Part shown: positions 1 through 9,379 of the stretch, piece by piece | How positions within the stretch are numbered: position 1 is the stretch's first letter | How the letters are laid out: every line of letters begins with the position of its first letter | Assembly: GCA_021730165.1 (NCBI GenBank) | Contig: CP072535.1 | Location: 947,798 to 1,011,797 of the forward strand | Direction of reading: 5' to 3' | From: Candidatus Vesicomyidisocius sp. Pext_18_S21 | Lineage (GTDB): Bacteria; Pseudomonadota; Gammaproteobacteria; PS1; Pseudothioglobaceae | DNA length: 64,000 nt | The notes under the pieces: model-generated | Databases searched by the model: none | What the model was told of the DNA's origin: nothing | The model's input: the letters and a program-made list of their open reading frames with translations, nothing else | Translations under genes and position numbers: made by a program

Positions 1-221
1 CTTTTCCTCTAGGTACTTAGATGTTTCAGTTCCCTAGGTTCGCTTCCTTAACCTATTCTATTCAGTTAAGGATAATGGTCTGATGACCACTGGGTTTTCC
101 CATTCGGAAATCTCCGGATTAAAGCTTATTTATCAGCTAACCGAAGCTTATCGCAGATTATCACGTCCTTCATCGCCTTCTAATGCCAAGGCATTCATCA
201 TATGCACTTATTCACTTGACC
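1..221 (-). rRNA. rrl: 23S ribosomal RNA, 5' part (cut by window edge)
   Basis: The reverse complement begins GGTCAAGTGAATAAGTGC near 221 and continues with the conserved 23S 5' domain, including GGCGATGAAGGACGTG and CTGCGATAAGC. Only about the first 220 nt are present; the rest and any 5S gene lie left of the window. It is the downstream member of the rRNA operon transcribed from the promoter near 2815-2842. The 5' end is placed by similarity to the E. coli start and could be off by a few bases. Confidence 0.96.
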
Positions 222-685
222 ATATAACCCCAAATTATCTATTATAGCTTTATCTATTTACTGTATAAATTTTTTTGCTTAATCAACTATTTAGCAAAGC
301 TAAGTCTCTTAACTACTCAAAGAAATACTTTGCAAATAAATAAAATCCAAAACCTTATAATATTGGTGTTTATAGTTAGTATTTCACCTTGAATTCACCA
401 ATTATGATAAATCATAATTGGTGAATTATTTTTATTTCATTGAGATAAATTAATTTCTCAATGAGAATTCATATTTTTTTTGAAATTGTTGTGTCAATGC
501 AATACACCAATGAAGATTATTATCATAATAATCTTCGCGTTGTTATATTGTATATTTACAAACTTTACTTCATGTATTAAATTGTTAAAGAGCTCTACAC
601 TCGAAGGCGCAGTATAAAAACTTAAACAAAACAACAATTAAAAATTTTTTTGTTTAAGTTTTCTTTGCACAAATAAAAAAATACT
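222..685 (-). other. 16S-23S spacer between tRNA-Ala and 23S, with three hairpins and a boxA
   Basis: This A+T-rich spacer holds three inverted repeats. 392-408 pairs perfectly with 411-427 (17 bp, 2 nt loop). 437-445 pairs with 456-464 (9 bp). 512-522 pairs with 526-536 (11 bp, 3 nt loop). On the transcribed strand a boxA-like antitermination sequence, GCTCTTTAACAAT, lies at 581-593, the usual place ahead of 23S. No protein gene is visible. The hairpins would fold in the precursor rRNA and may serve in processing; that role is inferred. Confidence 0.7.
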
Positions 686-761
686 TGGTGGAGCCAGGGA
701 GGATCGAACTCCCGACCTCTTGCGTGCAAGGCAAGCGCTCTCCCAGCTGAGCTATGGCCCC
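686..761 (-). tRNA. alaT: tRNA-Ala, anticodon TGC
   Basis: A 76 nt cloverleaf reads from GGGGCCATAGCTCAGC at 761 down to GGCTCCACCA at 686. The T-arm contains GGTTCGATCC-type sequence (here AGTTCGATC), and the anticodon loop carries TGC. The CCA end is encoded. It is the second spacer tRNA of the rRNA operon, in the usual Ile-Ala order. Confidence 0.97.
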
Positions 762-852
762 TTCTTCAGTATAAACTATAGGTTATACAAAAAGGGACTT
801 AATTAAACTTACGTAATAAACGATGGGCCTGAAGTAATTATAACGCAAAATT

Positions 853-929
<77 letters not shown>

Positions 930-1055
930 AAAATTATTTGTCTATTTTTATTATTTTATGCAATTATTATAAAAATTATCACACAAATAGTGTGACGTAA
1001 TTCTTATTATCTTTATCATTATTAAACAACTTGTTGTGGACACTCATACTTTTCT

Positions 1056-2603
<1,548 letters not shown>

Positions 2604-2749
2604 AATTCTAACCATTTAGAACATCTAAAACAATTCAAATAAATAAATATGCTTTATGTTCAATTTTTTTAAAAGCTTTTTTGCTTTAGTTTTTAATGTG
2701 CACTTGCACAATTTTATTGTACGAGTGCCCACACAAGTTGTTTAATATA

Positions 2750-2762
2750 TTTTTAAAGAGCA
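2750..2762 (-). promoter_or_regulatory. boxA antitermination element in rRNA leader
   Basis: The transcribed strand reads TGCTCTTTAAAAA, close to the rRNA boxA consensus TGCTCTTTAACA. It lies between the rRNA promoter and 16S, the standard leader position. It would recruit the NusB/NusE antitermination complex (family knowledge). Confidence 0.7.
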
Positions 2763-2814
2763 ACTACAACATTAAATTGATAAAGCAATTTTTTTGCTAT
2801 AGTTAAAACAAAAA

Positions 2815-2842
2815 ATTATACAGTTAACAGCTAATCTGTCAA
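2815..2842 (-). promoter_or_regulatory. sigma-70 promoter of the rRNA operon
   Basis: On the minus strand a perfect -35 TTGACA (2842-2837), a 16 bp spacer and a perfect -10 TATAAT (2820-2815) stand upstream of the 16S leader. The -35 overlaps the TGA stop codon of the rhodanese gene at 2839-2841, so the two transcription units are packed end to end. No second rRNA promoter or Fis-type upstream region was recognised. Confidence 0.8.
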
Positions 2843-3315
2843 GCATTATTTTTACAAGATGATAACTTATCTTCTGAAATTGCTCTATTAAGCCAATCAT
2901 CAGCTTGATTAATATCAACAATTACATGATTGTAATTCACCATTTCAAGATCATTATCATTCCAACCTTTAATCCCCATTTTTAATGAACGAACCTTAGT
3001 AAAGCCCATTTGTTTCATAGTCAAAGTTGCGAGTGCACTACGATTACCTGAGTGACAAATAACAACAATATCTTGGTTTATTGCTTCTACTAATTTTGGC
3101 ACAGTACTATCATAATTCCAAACACATGCACTCTCAAGTATACCTCTAGGGACATGAATTGAATTTTTAATATGCATCATATCAAATTCATCTTGCTCAC
3201 GAATATCTAATAATATTAAATCTGTATTTTTTTGAATCTCTTCTTCCAAGTCCCAAGAAAATATCTCAATCACTGATATTAATGCTTGTGCTACTAATTT
3301 TTGATATCTATCCAT
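2839..3315 (-). CDS. rhodanese-domain protein
   Basis: A 158-residue single-domain rhodanese-like protein. The core shows LILLDIREQDEFDMMHI followed by the active-site loop VICHSGNRSA, with the catalytic cysteine that carries a persulfide in sulfurtransferases. An N-terminal helix of about 30 residues precedes the domain; no signal peptide is visible, so it is probably cytoplasmic. It lies 5 bp downstream of the NarL-like regulator gene and so is probably co-transcribed with the two-component pair. In a sulfur oxidiser it may handle sulfane sulfur, but the substrate cannot be read from the sequence. Confidence 0.88.
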   Translation of the reverse strand: MDRYQKLVAQALISVIEIFSWDLEEEIQKNTDLILLDIREQDEFDMMHIKNSIHVPRGILESACVWNYDSTVPKLVEAINQDIVVICHSGNRSALATLTMKQMGFTKVRSLKMGIKGWNDNDLEMVNYNHVIVDINQADDWLNRAISEDKLSSCKNNA

Positions 3316-3320
3316 TAATT

Positions 3321-3950
3321 TTATTTACAATAACCTTTTTGTGTCACCATTACTGCCACTTCAACACGTGAACTTAGTGATAATTTTTTAAGAATTGACT
3401 TGACGTGTAGTTTAACTGTACCATCAGAAATACCTAGTTCTCTGGCAATAACTTTGTTACTATAACCACTAGATACCTGACAAGCAACTTCTTTTTCTCG
3501 GCTAGTTAAGGAGTCAAATGAAGGCTCCTTGTCGGTTAATTCATCCCGTAAAGCCTTTGCTAGTATATATCTCATATCTTGTGCAACAACAATTGAACCT
3601 TTAATAACTTCATCCAGAGCATCAACTAGTTCATCTGGATCCATGTCTTTTAATAAATAACCTTGGGCGCCATGTTTAAGACAACTACGTAAATCATATT
3701 CTTGAGTACTAGTAGTTAACATCACAATTGGTATGGTAATATTCTTTGTTTTGAGTATTTTTAACACTTCAAGTCCAGACATTTGAGGCATGCGTAAATC
3801 TAATAGAATAATATCTACTGATAAAGAAGGAATTTCTATTAAACCTTGCTTTGGTGAAGCAGCAGCACTGGCGCTAATTTGTTTAGATTCCAATAAAGCA
3901 ATGAGTCCATTACGAAACAAGGCGTGATCATCAATGATATAGATTTTCAC
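3321..3950 (-). CDS. narL: NarL/FixJ-family response regulator
   Basis: 209 residues: an N-terminal receiver domain with acidic residues D7/D8 and phospho-acceptor D51 (LLDLRMPQMSG), then a LuxR-type helix-turn-helix at about 145-205 with LTSREKEVACQVSSGYSNK and VKLHVKSILKKL. The gene overlaps the upstream kinase gene by 4 nt (ATGA), so the two are translationally coupled and form a pair. The relation is closest to nitrate/nitrite regulators NarL/NarP. The symbol is by family resemblance; the target genes are not visible here. Confidence 0.85.
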   Translation of the reverse strand: MKIYIIDDHALFRNGLIALLESKQISASAAASPKQGLIEIPSLSVDIILLDLRMPQMSGLEVLKILKTKNITIPIVMLTTSTQEYDLRSCLKHGAQGYLLKDMDPDELVDALDEVIKGSIVVAQDMRYILAKALRDELTDKEPSFDSLTSREKEVACQVSSGYSNKVIARELGISDGTVKLHVKSILKKLSLSSRVEVAVMVTQKGYCK

Positions 3951-5431
3951 GATACCTTCTGGAAATTGACTATAACACGTGTACTTCCATCAACTTCTGA
4001 TTCGATTTTAATACTAGCACCAATTCTTATTGCTCGTTCTTTCATAATATTCATACCAATATTATTTCCCATTACTTCACTTTCATTTTGATCTTTTTCA
4101 AATCCAACACCATCATCTTCAATCAATAATTGACAATTAGGTTCTGTCAAAAGTAAAACACGTACATTACGAGCTTTAGCATGTTTACGTATATTAGACA
4201 ATGCCTCTTGGGTAATACGCATAATTTGCATTTCTACTTCTGGAGATACTTGTAACTTCCCCTCAACTTGTAAATAAGTAGCAATACCTTCTTCTGACAT
4301 AAATCGATTAAGTAAAGTTGTTAAAGAAGCCTTAATTCCTTTAGGATCTAATGGTATACGAAAATTACACATAAGTTCACGTAACTCTTGGTTTGCTTGA
4401 GTAATATTAGACTGCAGGCTTAGCACTTTATCTTTTGCATCAGATTTTTTACCTACTTTAAGTATATTTCCAAGTGCCGTTACTTGTAACTTCAAACTAT
4501 AAATAGTTTGTGCTAATGAGTCATGTATTTCTTGTGATAAAAATAAACGTTCTTGTGACAATTCCATGCGTTTAGTTTGGATATCTAACCAAGCTTTATC
4601 TAATGAAATAGCGATATTTTCAGCAATAGAACTAAGTAGTACACGCTCATCAAAAGCTAATGATGGTAATGTATCAAAAAACAAATTAAAGGTACCTAGT
4701 GTTTTTCCATGATACCTAAGTGGTATAAATATCGTACCAACACTTGCTTTGGTTTGAGATTTCTTACCAACACATTGTGCACAGGTATGCACGCTAAATT
4801 GTACACAAGTATCACTTGCCATAGCCACTTCACCACAAAAACAATCTGCACTTAATACATCTATTACTTGTCCTTGCTTATCAATCACGCCTTGTGTTGC
4901 CATCAAGTGAAGCTGACTATCATCAGATAAACTACGTGCAGCACCTGATGAAGCACCAGTCATCTTAATAAGAATATCTAAAAAGTGTGCAAATAATTCA
5001 TCAATTGAATGTATTTTATTAAGTTTTGATGACACACTATACAACGTTTCTAAAGAAGCAGATTTTTTACTTAAACGCTGAACTTGTTTATTTAAAATAC
5101 TCTCCATATCATCATATAAACATTGATTTTCATCAATTAGATGATTAATCGCTTTTGCAACAGGCTGAAACGTGGTTTTTTGATGATCACTTAAACGTAC
5201 ACTTTGACTAAACTTATAACCATCTACCCAACTTTGTAAATCACTAAATGGTGATAAGAAATCTTGACGAATAGACAAGTATAGACCCAAGTATACCAAT
5301 AAAATTAGAACAACCAGTAATATATCAACTACGCTACTCATTGTATAAGAAAGCATCGCTTCATACATTAACAATGGTGAAAGCAAAATCGTGACTAAAA
5401 AGTAAATATAAAATTTAGTTTTAATATTCAT
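3947..5431 (-). CDS. narX: NarX-like sensor histidine kinase lacking a periplasmic domain
   Basis: 494 residues. Two membrane helices (about 7-25 and 33-53) are separated by only about 8 residues. A HAMP-like linker and coiled coil follow, then a GAF-type domain (about 125-280), a HisKA_3 dimerisation box with H303 (EIHDSLAQTIYSLKLQ) and a HATPase with EALSNIRKHAKA and DDGVGF. Enterobacterial NarX carries about 110 periplasmic residues with the nitrate-binding P-box between its two helices; that domain is absent here. The GAF domain holds a cysteine cluster (C197, C199, C209, C217, C220) that might bind a metal or sense redox state (inference). It is coupled to the narL-like gene by a 4 nt overlap. 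Confidence 0.85.
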   Translation of the reverse strand: MNIKTKFYIYFLVTILLSPLLMYEAMLSYTMSSVVDILLVVLILLVYLGLYLSIRQDFLSPFSDLQSWVDGYKFSQSVRLSDHQKTTFQPVAKAINHLIDENQCLYDDMESILNKQVQRLSKKSASLETLYSVSSKLNKIHSIDELFAHFLDILIKMTGASSGAARSLSDDSQLHLMATQGVIDKQGQVIDVLSADCFCGEVAMASDTCVQFSVHTCAQCVGKKSQTKASVGTIFIPLRYHGKTLGTFNLFFDTLPSLAFDERVLLSSIAENIAISLDKAWLDIQTKRMELSQERLFLSQEIHDSLAQTIYSLKLQVTALGNILKVGKKSDAKDKVLSLQSNITQANQELRELMCNFRIPLDPKGIKASLTTLLNRFMSEEGIATYLQVEGKLQVSPEVEMQIMRITQEALSNIRKHAKARNVRVLLLTEPNCQLLIEDDGVGFEKDQNESEVMGNNIGMNIMKERAIRIGASIKIESEVDGSTRVIVNFQKVS

Positions 5432-5471
5432 TATTTTTTAGTTTCAAACCAAAAAACAGGCCTTTCTTATT

Positions 5472-6815
5472 TTATTTCCCAATACAAAAAGAAGAAAATA
5501 TTTCATCAAGTAAATCATCCGATGAAAATTCACCAGTAATACTACCCATAAATTGACCAGCAAAACGTAAATCTTCAGCCATTAACTCTATTGCGCCAAT
5601 TTCTAATTGCATAATAGCATTTCTAATAGACACTAATGATGCTTCTAGAGCAATGATATGACGTCTTCTAGCAAGCACAACCCCTTCTGATAAATCTTCT
5701 AATCCTGAAATATTAAATAACTCTTTTCGTAACAATTTTATGCCTTCTGAATACTTAGCTGAAACTGACAATTGCACAATATCATTAATCACTTCTCTTT
5801 TAATAATACCACTCGTTAAATCCACCTTATTTTTAATTAACAATAAAGATTTATCCATACTACCTTCAGGTAGTATGGATAAATCTGGTTTATCATCTTG
5901 CGCGTCAAATACCATTAGCACTACATCAGCATTCTCAATCTCAAAATTCGCTCTCTTGATACCTTCTTTTTCTATCTTATCATGACTATCACGCAGACCT
6001 GCTGTATCAATAATAATAAGTGGTACGCCATTTACATGAATAATTTCTTTCAGTACATCACGCGTTGTACCTTCAATATCAGTCACAATAGCACTAGATT
6101 CTTGTGTAAGTGCATTCAGCAATGAAGACTTACCAGAATTAGGCTTTCCAGCAATAGCAACATTCAACCCTTCTCTTAAAATAACACTTTGTGTGGCAGA
6201 TTTTAAAATAGTTTCAACTGTCTGTTTAATATCTTTTATTTTACATTTAACTTGATTAGATTGCAAAAAATCAATTTCCTCATCCGAAAAATCTATAGTT
6301 CCTTCAACAAAAACTCTAAGCTCAATAATAGATTTGGTAAGTGTATTTATTTGATTAGAAAACTCACCTGATAAAGACCTAAATGCTGACTTAGAAGCTC
6401 GTTTTGAATTAGCATTAATCATATCTGAAATCGCTTCTGCTTGTACCAAGTCCATTTTTCCGTTTAAAAAAGAACGCTTTGAGAATTCACCTGCCTCAGC
6501 TAATTTAGCACCCATTGATATAGCAGATTCTAGCAAAGAGTGCATACCAATCATACCACCATGTCCTTGAAACTCTAATACATCTTCACCTGTAAATGAG
6601 TATGGTTTTGGGAAAAACAGAGCAATGCCTTTATCTATTTCAATACTTTCTTGATCAAAAAATAAACCATAATATGCATATCGTGGCTTAGGAATAAACC
6701 CAAGCATTTTTTTTGCAATAACTTTACATAATGGTCCTGATACACGCACTATACCAATACCTCCTTTACCAACACTACTAGCTAATGCACAAATTGTTGT
6801 TTTACCTATATTCAT
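5472..6815 (-). CDS. mnmE: tRNA modification GTPase MnmE
   Basis: 447 residues, full length. With MnmG this GTPase installs the (carboxymethyl)aminomethyl group on U34 of several tRNAs. The N-terminal folate-binding domain starts GKGGIGIVRVSG. The G domain shows G1 AGKPNSGKS (222-230), G2 EGTTRD, G3 DTAGLR and G4 NKVD, and the protein ends with the essential CIGK motif (C444). The ATG overlaps the gshA stop by 1 nt, implying coupling. An 18 bp perfect inverted repeat lies inside the gene at 5847-5886. In most relatives mnmE follows yidC; here it is about 31 kb away. Confidence 0.97.
   Translation of the reverse strand: MNIGKTTICALASSVGKGGIGIVRVSGPLCKVIAKKMLGFIPKPRYAYYGLFFDQESIEIDKGIALFFPKPYSFTGEDVLEFQGHGGMIGMHSLLESAISMGAKLAEAGEFSKRSFLNGKMDLVQAEAISDMINANSKRASKSAFRSLSGEFSNQINTLTKSIIELRVFVEGTIDFSDEEIDFLQSNQVKCKIKDIKQTVETILKSATQSVILREGLNVAIAGKPNSGKSSLLNALTQESSAIVTDIEGTTRDVLKEIIHVNGVPLIIIDTAGLRDSHDKIEKEGIKRANFEIENADVVLMVFDAQDDKPDLSILPEGSMDKSLLLIKNKVDLTSGIIKREVINDIVQLSVSAKYSEGIKLLRKELFNISGLEDLSEGVVLARRRHIIALEASLVSIRNAIMQLEIGAIELMAEDLRFAGQFMGSITGEFSSDDLLDEIFSSFCIGK
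5847..5886. repeat. perfect 18 bp inverted repeat with 4 nt loop inside mnmE
   Basis: Arms 5847-5864 and 5869-5886 are exactly complementary around the loop TTCA. They encode the stretch DLSILPEGSMDKSLL, between the G3 and G4 motifs of MnmE, without breaking the frame. The position corresponds to a variable linker of the G domain. It could be a fortuitous hairpin or a small palindromic insertion tolerated by the protein. Confidence 0.85.
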
Positions 6816-8377
6816 TAATTTTTAAGATATTTTATAAAATACTCAGTTAGAAATGTATCAAAATCTACTAAATCAGAAGCTTCAATTTGAAGTTGCTTTT
6901 GACATGAAACCTTTGCTTGATGATCTAAATAATCGAAATGTTTCTTATTTATTGTATTAAATAAGAAATCGCCTCTATATTTCTTAGATAATGAATTAGT
7001 GTAATCAAAAAAACCCTGATTACGCCTTTTCATCTGACTAAGAGTTATCGCAGAAGGTGTTAAATCTGGATTGTTAATACGACATGCTATATCTCGAACA
7101 GACACTTGATGGCTTTCACTTAATAATGCTGTACACCATTCCATCTTAGTGATAATATCAGTGCCCCATTTTTGACGCGAAATCTGTTTACCTTTGTACA
7201 TTAGCATTAATTTAGGTTTACGACCTTCATGGGCAACTAGCTGATCATTAGTATCAATTCCAAACTGTTCTGAGGTAGAAATAGCACAGGATGGTTCAAG
7301 TAAACAAAACAACATAAATGCTTCTAAAAAATGAATTTGTGGCTTATCGATACCCAATGATAAAAGTGGATTAATATCTATTGACCTTAGCTCAACATAG
7401 CCAATACCGCTGCTACTTAGTGTATTTAGAGAATTTTTATTTGACTCAAGCAATGGTTTAGGACGTACAGAAGCATAATATTCATTTTCAATTTGTAAAA
7501 TATTAGTATTAAGTTGCTGGTATTTCCCGTGACGTTTCACACCAATCATTTCATACTCAAAACAAGAAGTTTGCATACCTACTTTAAGACTGTTTATATA
7601 GTGACTCAAACTGTTGTAATTAGCTTTAACACCTGCCTCATCCTCAGCTAAATTTTGATAACCAATATCTCCCATACGTAAAGAGGTAGCATAAGGCTCA
7701 TACAGAGTTGAATCATTAAACTCAACCAACGAATGCGTATGGTACCCTTTTAAGAATGACTTACATACAGCAGGTGATGCTCCAAATAAATAAGGAATTA
7801 TCCAACCATAACGCACTATATTACGGATTAAACCCATATAGCCATTATCAATAAATGACCTTAATACTTCTGTAGGAGCAAATAATCTTTTATATTGTTG
7901 CCAAAACTTATTAGAAAATGAATAATTAAAATGAATCCCTGCAATAGTTTGCATAACACTACCGTAACGATTTGCTAGTCCTTGACGGTAAATTGTTTTC
8001 AACATTCCTTGATTAGAAGTTCCATATTGAGCTATAGGAATGGTAGTTTCACCACGAATAACGCAAGGCATACTAGTTGGCCAAAAATTTTGATCTTTAG
8101 GCAAATGATGATACAAATAATACTGCGTATTTTCTAAAAAAGACAACATTTCTACTGCGCCACTAAGCGGGGGTGTTACCAATTCTACTAAAGATTCAGA
8201 AAAATCTGTGGTAATATTAGGATGCGTTAAGGCACAGCCTAAAGCGTAAGGATGTGGTACTTGAGAAATTCCACCTTTATTTGACACTCGCAATCCCTCT
8301 TTTTCCAAACCCATTAAATTGCCTTTCAATAGCGTATCAAATGGTTTTAATCGTTGAATTTTTTCCTTTAATTGCAA
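6815..8377 (-). CDS. gshA: glutamate-cysteine ligase (gamma-proteobacterial type)
   Basis: 520 residues, the length of the E. coli-type enzyme (518). It joins glutamate and cysteine in the first step of glutathione synthesis. Family signatures include GLEKEGLRV near the N-terminus, the metal/substrate site TTDFSESLVELVTPP, GIHFNYSFS, and YVELRSIDINP around residue 333. The start is TTG at 8377; no in-frame ATG gives a better N-terminus. It shares one base with mnmE downstream. No gshB is in the window. Glutathione may also feed sulfane-sulfur handling in this organism (inference). Confidence 0.96.
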   Translation of the reverse strand: MQLKEKIQRLKPFDTLLKGNLMGLEKEGLRVSNKGGISQVPHPYALGCALTHPNITTDFSESLVELVTPPLSGAVEMLSFLENTQYYLYHHLPKDQNFWPTSMPCVIRGETTIPIAQYGTSNQGMLKTIYRQGLANRYGSVMQTIAGIHFNYSFSNKFWQQYKRLFAPTEVLRSFIDNGYMGLIRNIVRYGWIIPYLFGASPAVCKSFLKGYHTHSLVEFNDSTLYEPYATSLRMGDIGYQNLAEDEAGVKANYNSLSHYINSLKVGMQTSCFEYEMIGVKRHGKYQQLNTNILQIENEYYASVRPKPLLESNKNSLNTLSSSGIGYVELRSIDINPLLSLGIDKPQIHFLEAFMLFCLLEPSCAISTSEQFGIDTNDQLVAHEGRKPKLMLMYKGKQISRQKWGTDIITKMEWCTALLSESHQVSVRDIACRINNPDLTPSAITLSQMKRRNQGFFDYTNSLSKKYRGDFLFNTINKKHFDYLDHQAKVSCQKQLQIEASDLVDFDTFLTEYFIKYLKN

Positions 8378-8809
8378 GACAAATCCAAATGTTAAAATAA
8401 CATTATTTTACATTAGGACAACTCATAAAAACAATCAAGGTAGTTGTAGATATTTTACACAATAAAAACCAAAAAATGCTAATTACAAAATACAAAAAAG
8501 AAGAATTAATGAATACTTTCTTAAAGTTCTTTGATGGCAAAGTTAAAACTAGTGAATCAAAATAACAAGCCATAATTTAGAAAACTAAAAAAAGAGACGG
8601 GTATACAAGTTAAGCAGTTAACTATGATATATAAGTAATGAAGATAGAACTGTTTATAAGTATAAAATAAATCTAATATACAAATTAATCTTTTTAGTAT
8701 TAAAGTTTAAATAACATATTAAATTGTTTAAATAACATATTAAATTGTTTAAATAACATATTAAATTGGTATTAAGTAAGCATTAAATAGTTGTAAACTA
8801 TTACCTGCC
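8378..8809. other. gene-poor gap with tandem repeat
   Basis: No recognisable gene. A 29-codon open frame at 8476-8565 (plus) starts MLITKYKKEELMNTF, but it resembles nothing I know and may be a fragment. The right part holds the 3 x 21 bp repeat at 8705-8767. The base composition is more A+T-rich than the flanking genes. The gap is about the size of a lost Nudix domain upstream of the ThiE-like gene, but I cannot read Nudix motifs in it. Confidence 0.6.
8705..8767. repeat. three perfect 21 bp tandem repeats
   Basis: The unit GTTTAAATAACATATTAAAT plus T occurs three times in exact register at 8705-8725, 8726-8746 and 8747-8767, ending 42 bp before the ThiE-like gene. The 21 bp period equals two helical turns, which would put repeated sites on the same DNA face. 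A 15 nt core, ATAACATATTAAATT, occurs once more at 55051-55065 upstream of dsbD. Confidence 0.95.
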
Positions 8810-9379
8810 ATGAAAACATTTATCAATTCCATTGTTCTGCCAGATAAATATTGGATCACCCCATCAAACAACCATCAAAGTAATAAATGGATGGAAAAGT
8901 TTAACCAAAAACTAACACAAAATATAAAACTCATTCAACTTAGAAGTAAAACTAAAATTAGTAATAACTTTATCCAACAACTTCACAATAAATGTAAACA
9001 ACATAACATCAAATTACTACTTAATACCGTCAATAAAACTTTTAATGAAACTTATTGTGATGGCTGGAATCTAACTACTTCTGAGATGCTAAAATTTAAT
9101 AAAAGACCTTGCGTTAACAATAAACTCTTAGGTGTATCTACGCACAACTTAACTGAAGCACTAAAAGCCCAAACAATAGGTGCTGACTTTGTTATTATCT
9201 CCCCCGTACAAGCTACAATAACCCATCCAGAACTTCTGCCATTAGGCTGGGATAGTGCTAAAGAAGTAGTAAATACACTCAGTATTCCTGTCTACTTTTT
9301 AGGAGGGATGAGACTCCAAGACCTAAAAAAAACTCATCAACTTGGTGCACAAGGTATTGCAGGCGTCAGCACCTTTTAG
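8810..9379 (+). CDS. ThiE-like domain protein (C-terminal half of a Nudix-ThiE fusion)
   Basis: 189 residues with a thiamine-phosphate-synthase-like TIM barrel: LIQLRSKTK near 42, DGWNLTTSEM near 84, LGVSTHNLTEALKAQTIGAD and IISPVQATITHPELLPLGW, ending with LGGMRLQDL and GAQGIAGVS. The THPELLPLGW and LPDKYWITP segments match the C-terminal domain of gammaproteobacterial MutT/Nudix-ThiE fusion proteins, but no Nudix domain precedes it. The canonical ThiE NDR segment is replaced by LNTVN, so true TMP synthase activity is doubtful. It may be a surviving half-gene. Confidence 0.7.
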   Translation: MKTFINSIVLPDKYWITPSNNHQSNKWMEKFNQKLTQNIKLIQLRSKTKISNNFIQQLHNKCKQHNIKLLLNTVNKTFNETYCDGWNLTTSEMLKFNKRPCVNNKLLGVSTHNLTEALKAQTIGADFVIISPVQATITHPELLPLGWDSAKEVVNTLSIPVYFLGGMRLQDLKKTHQLGAQGIAGVSTF

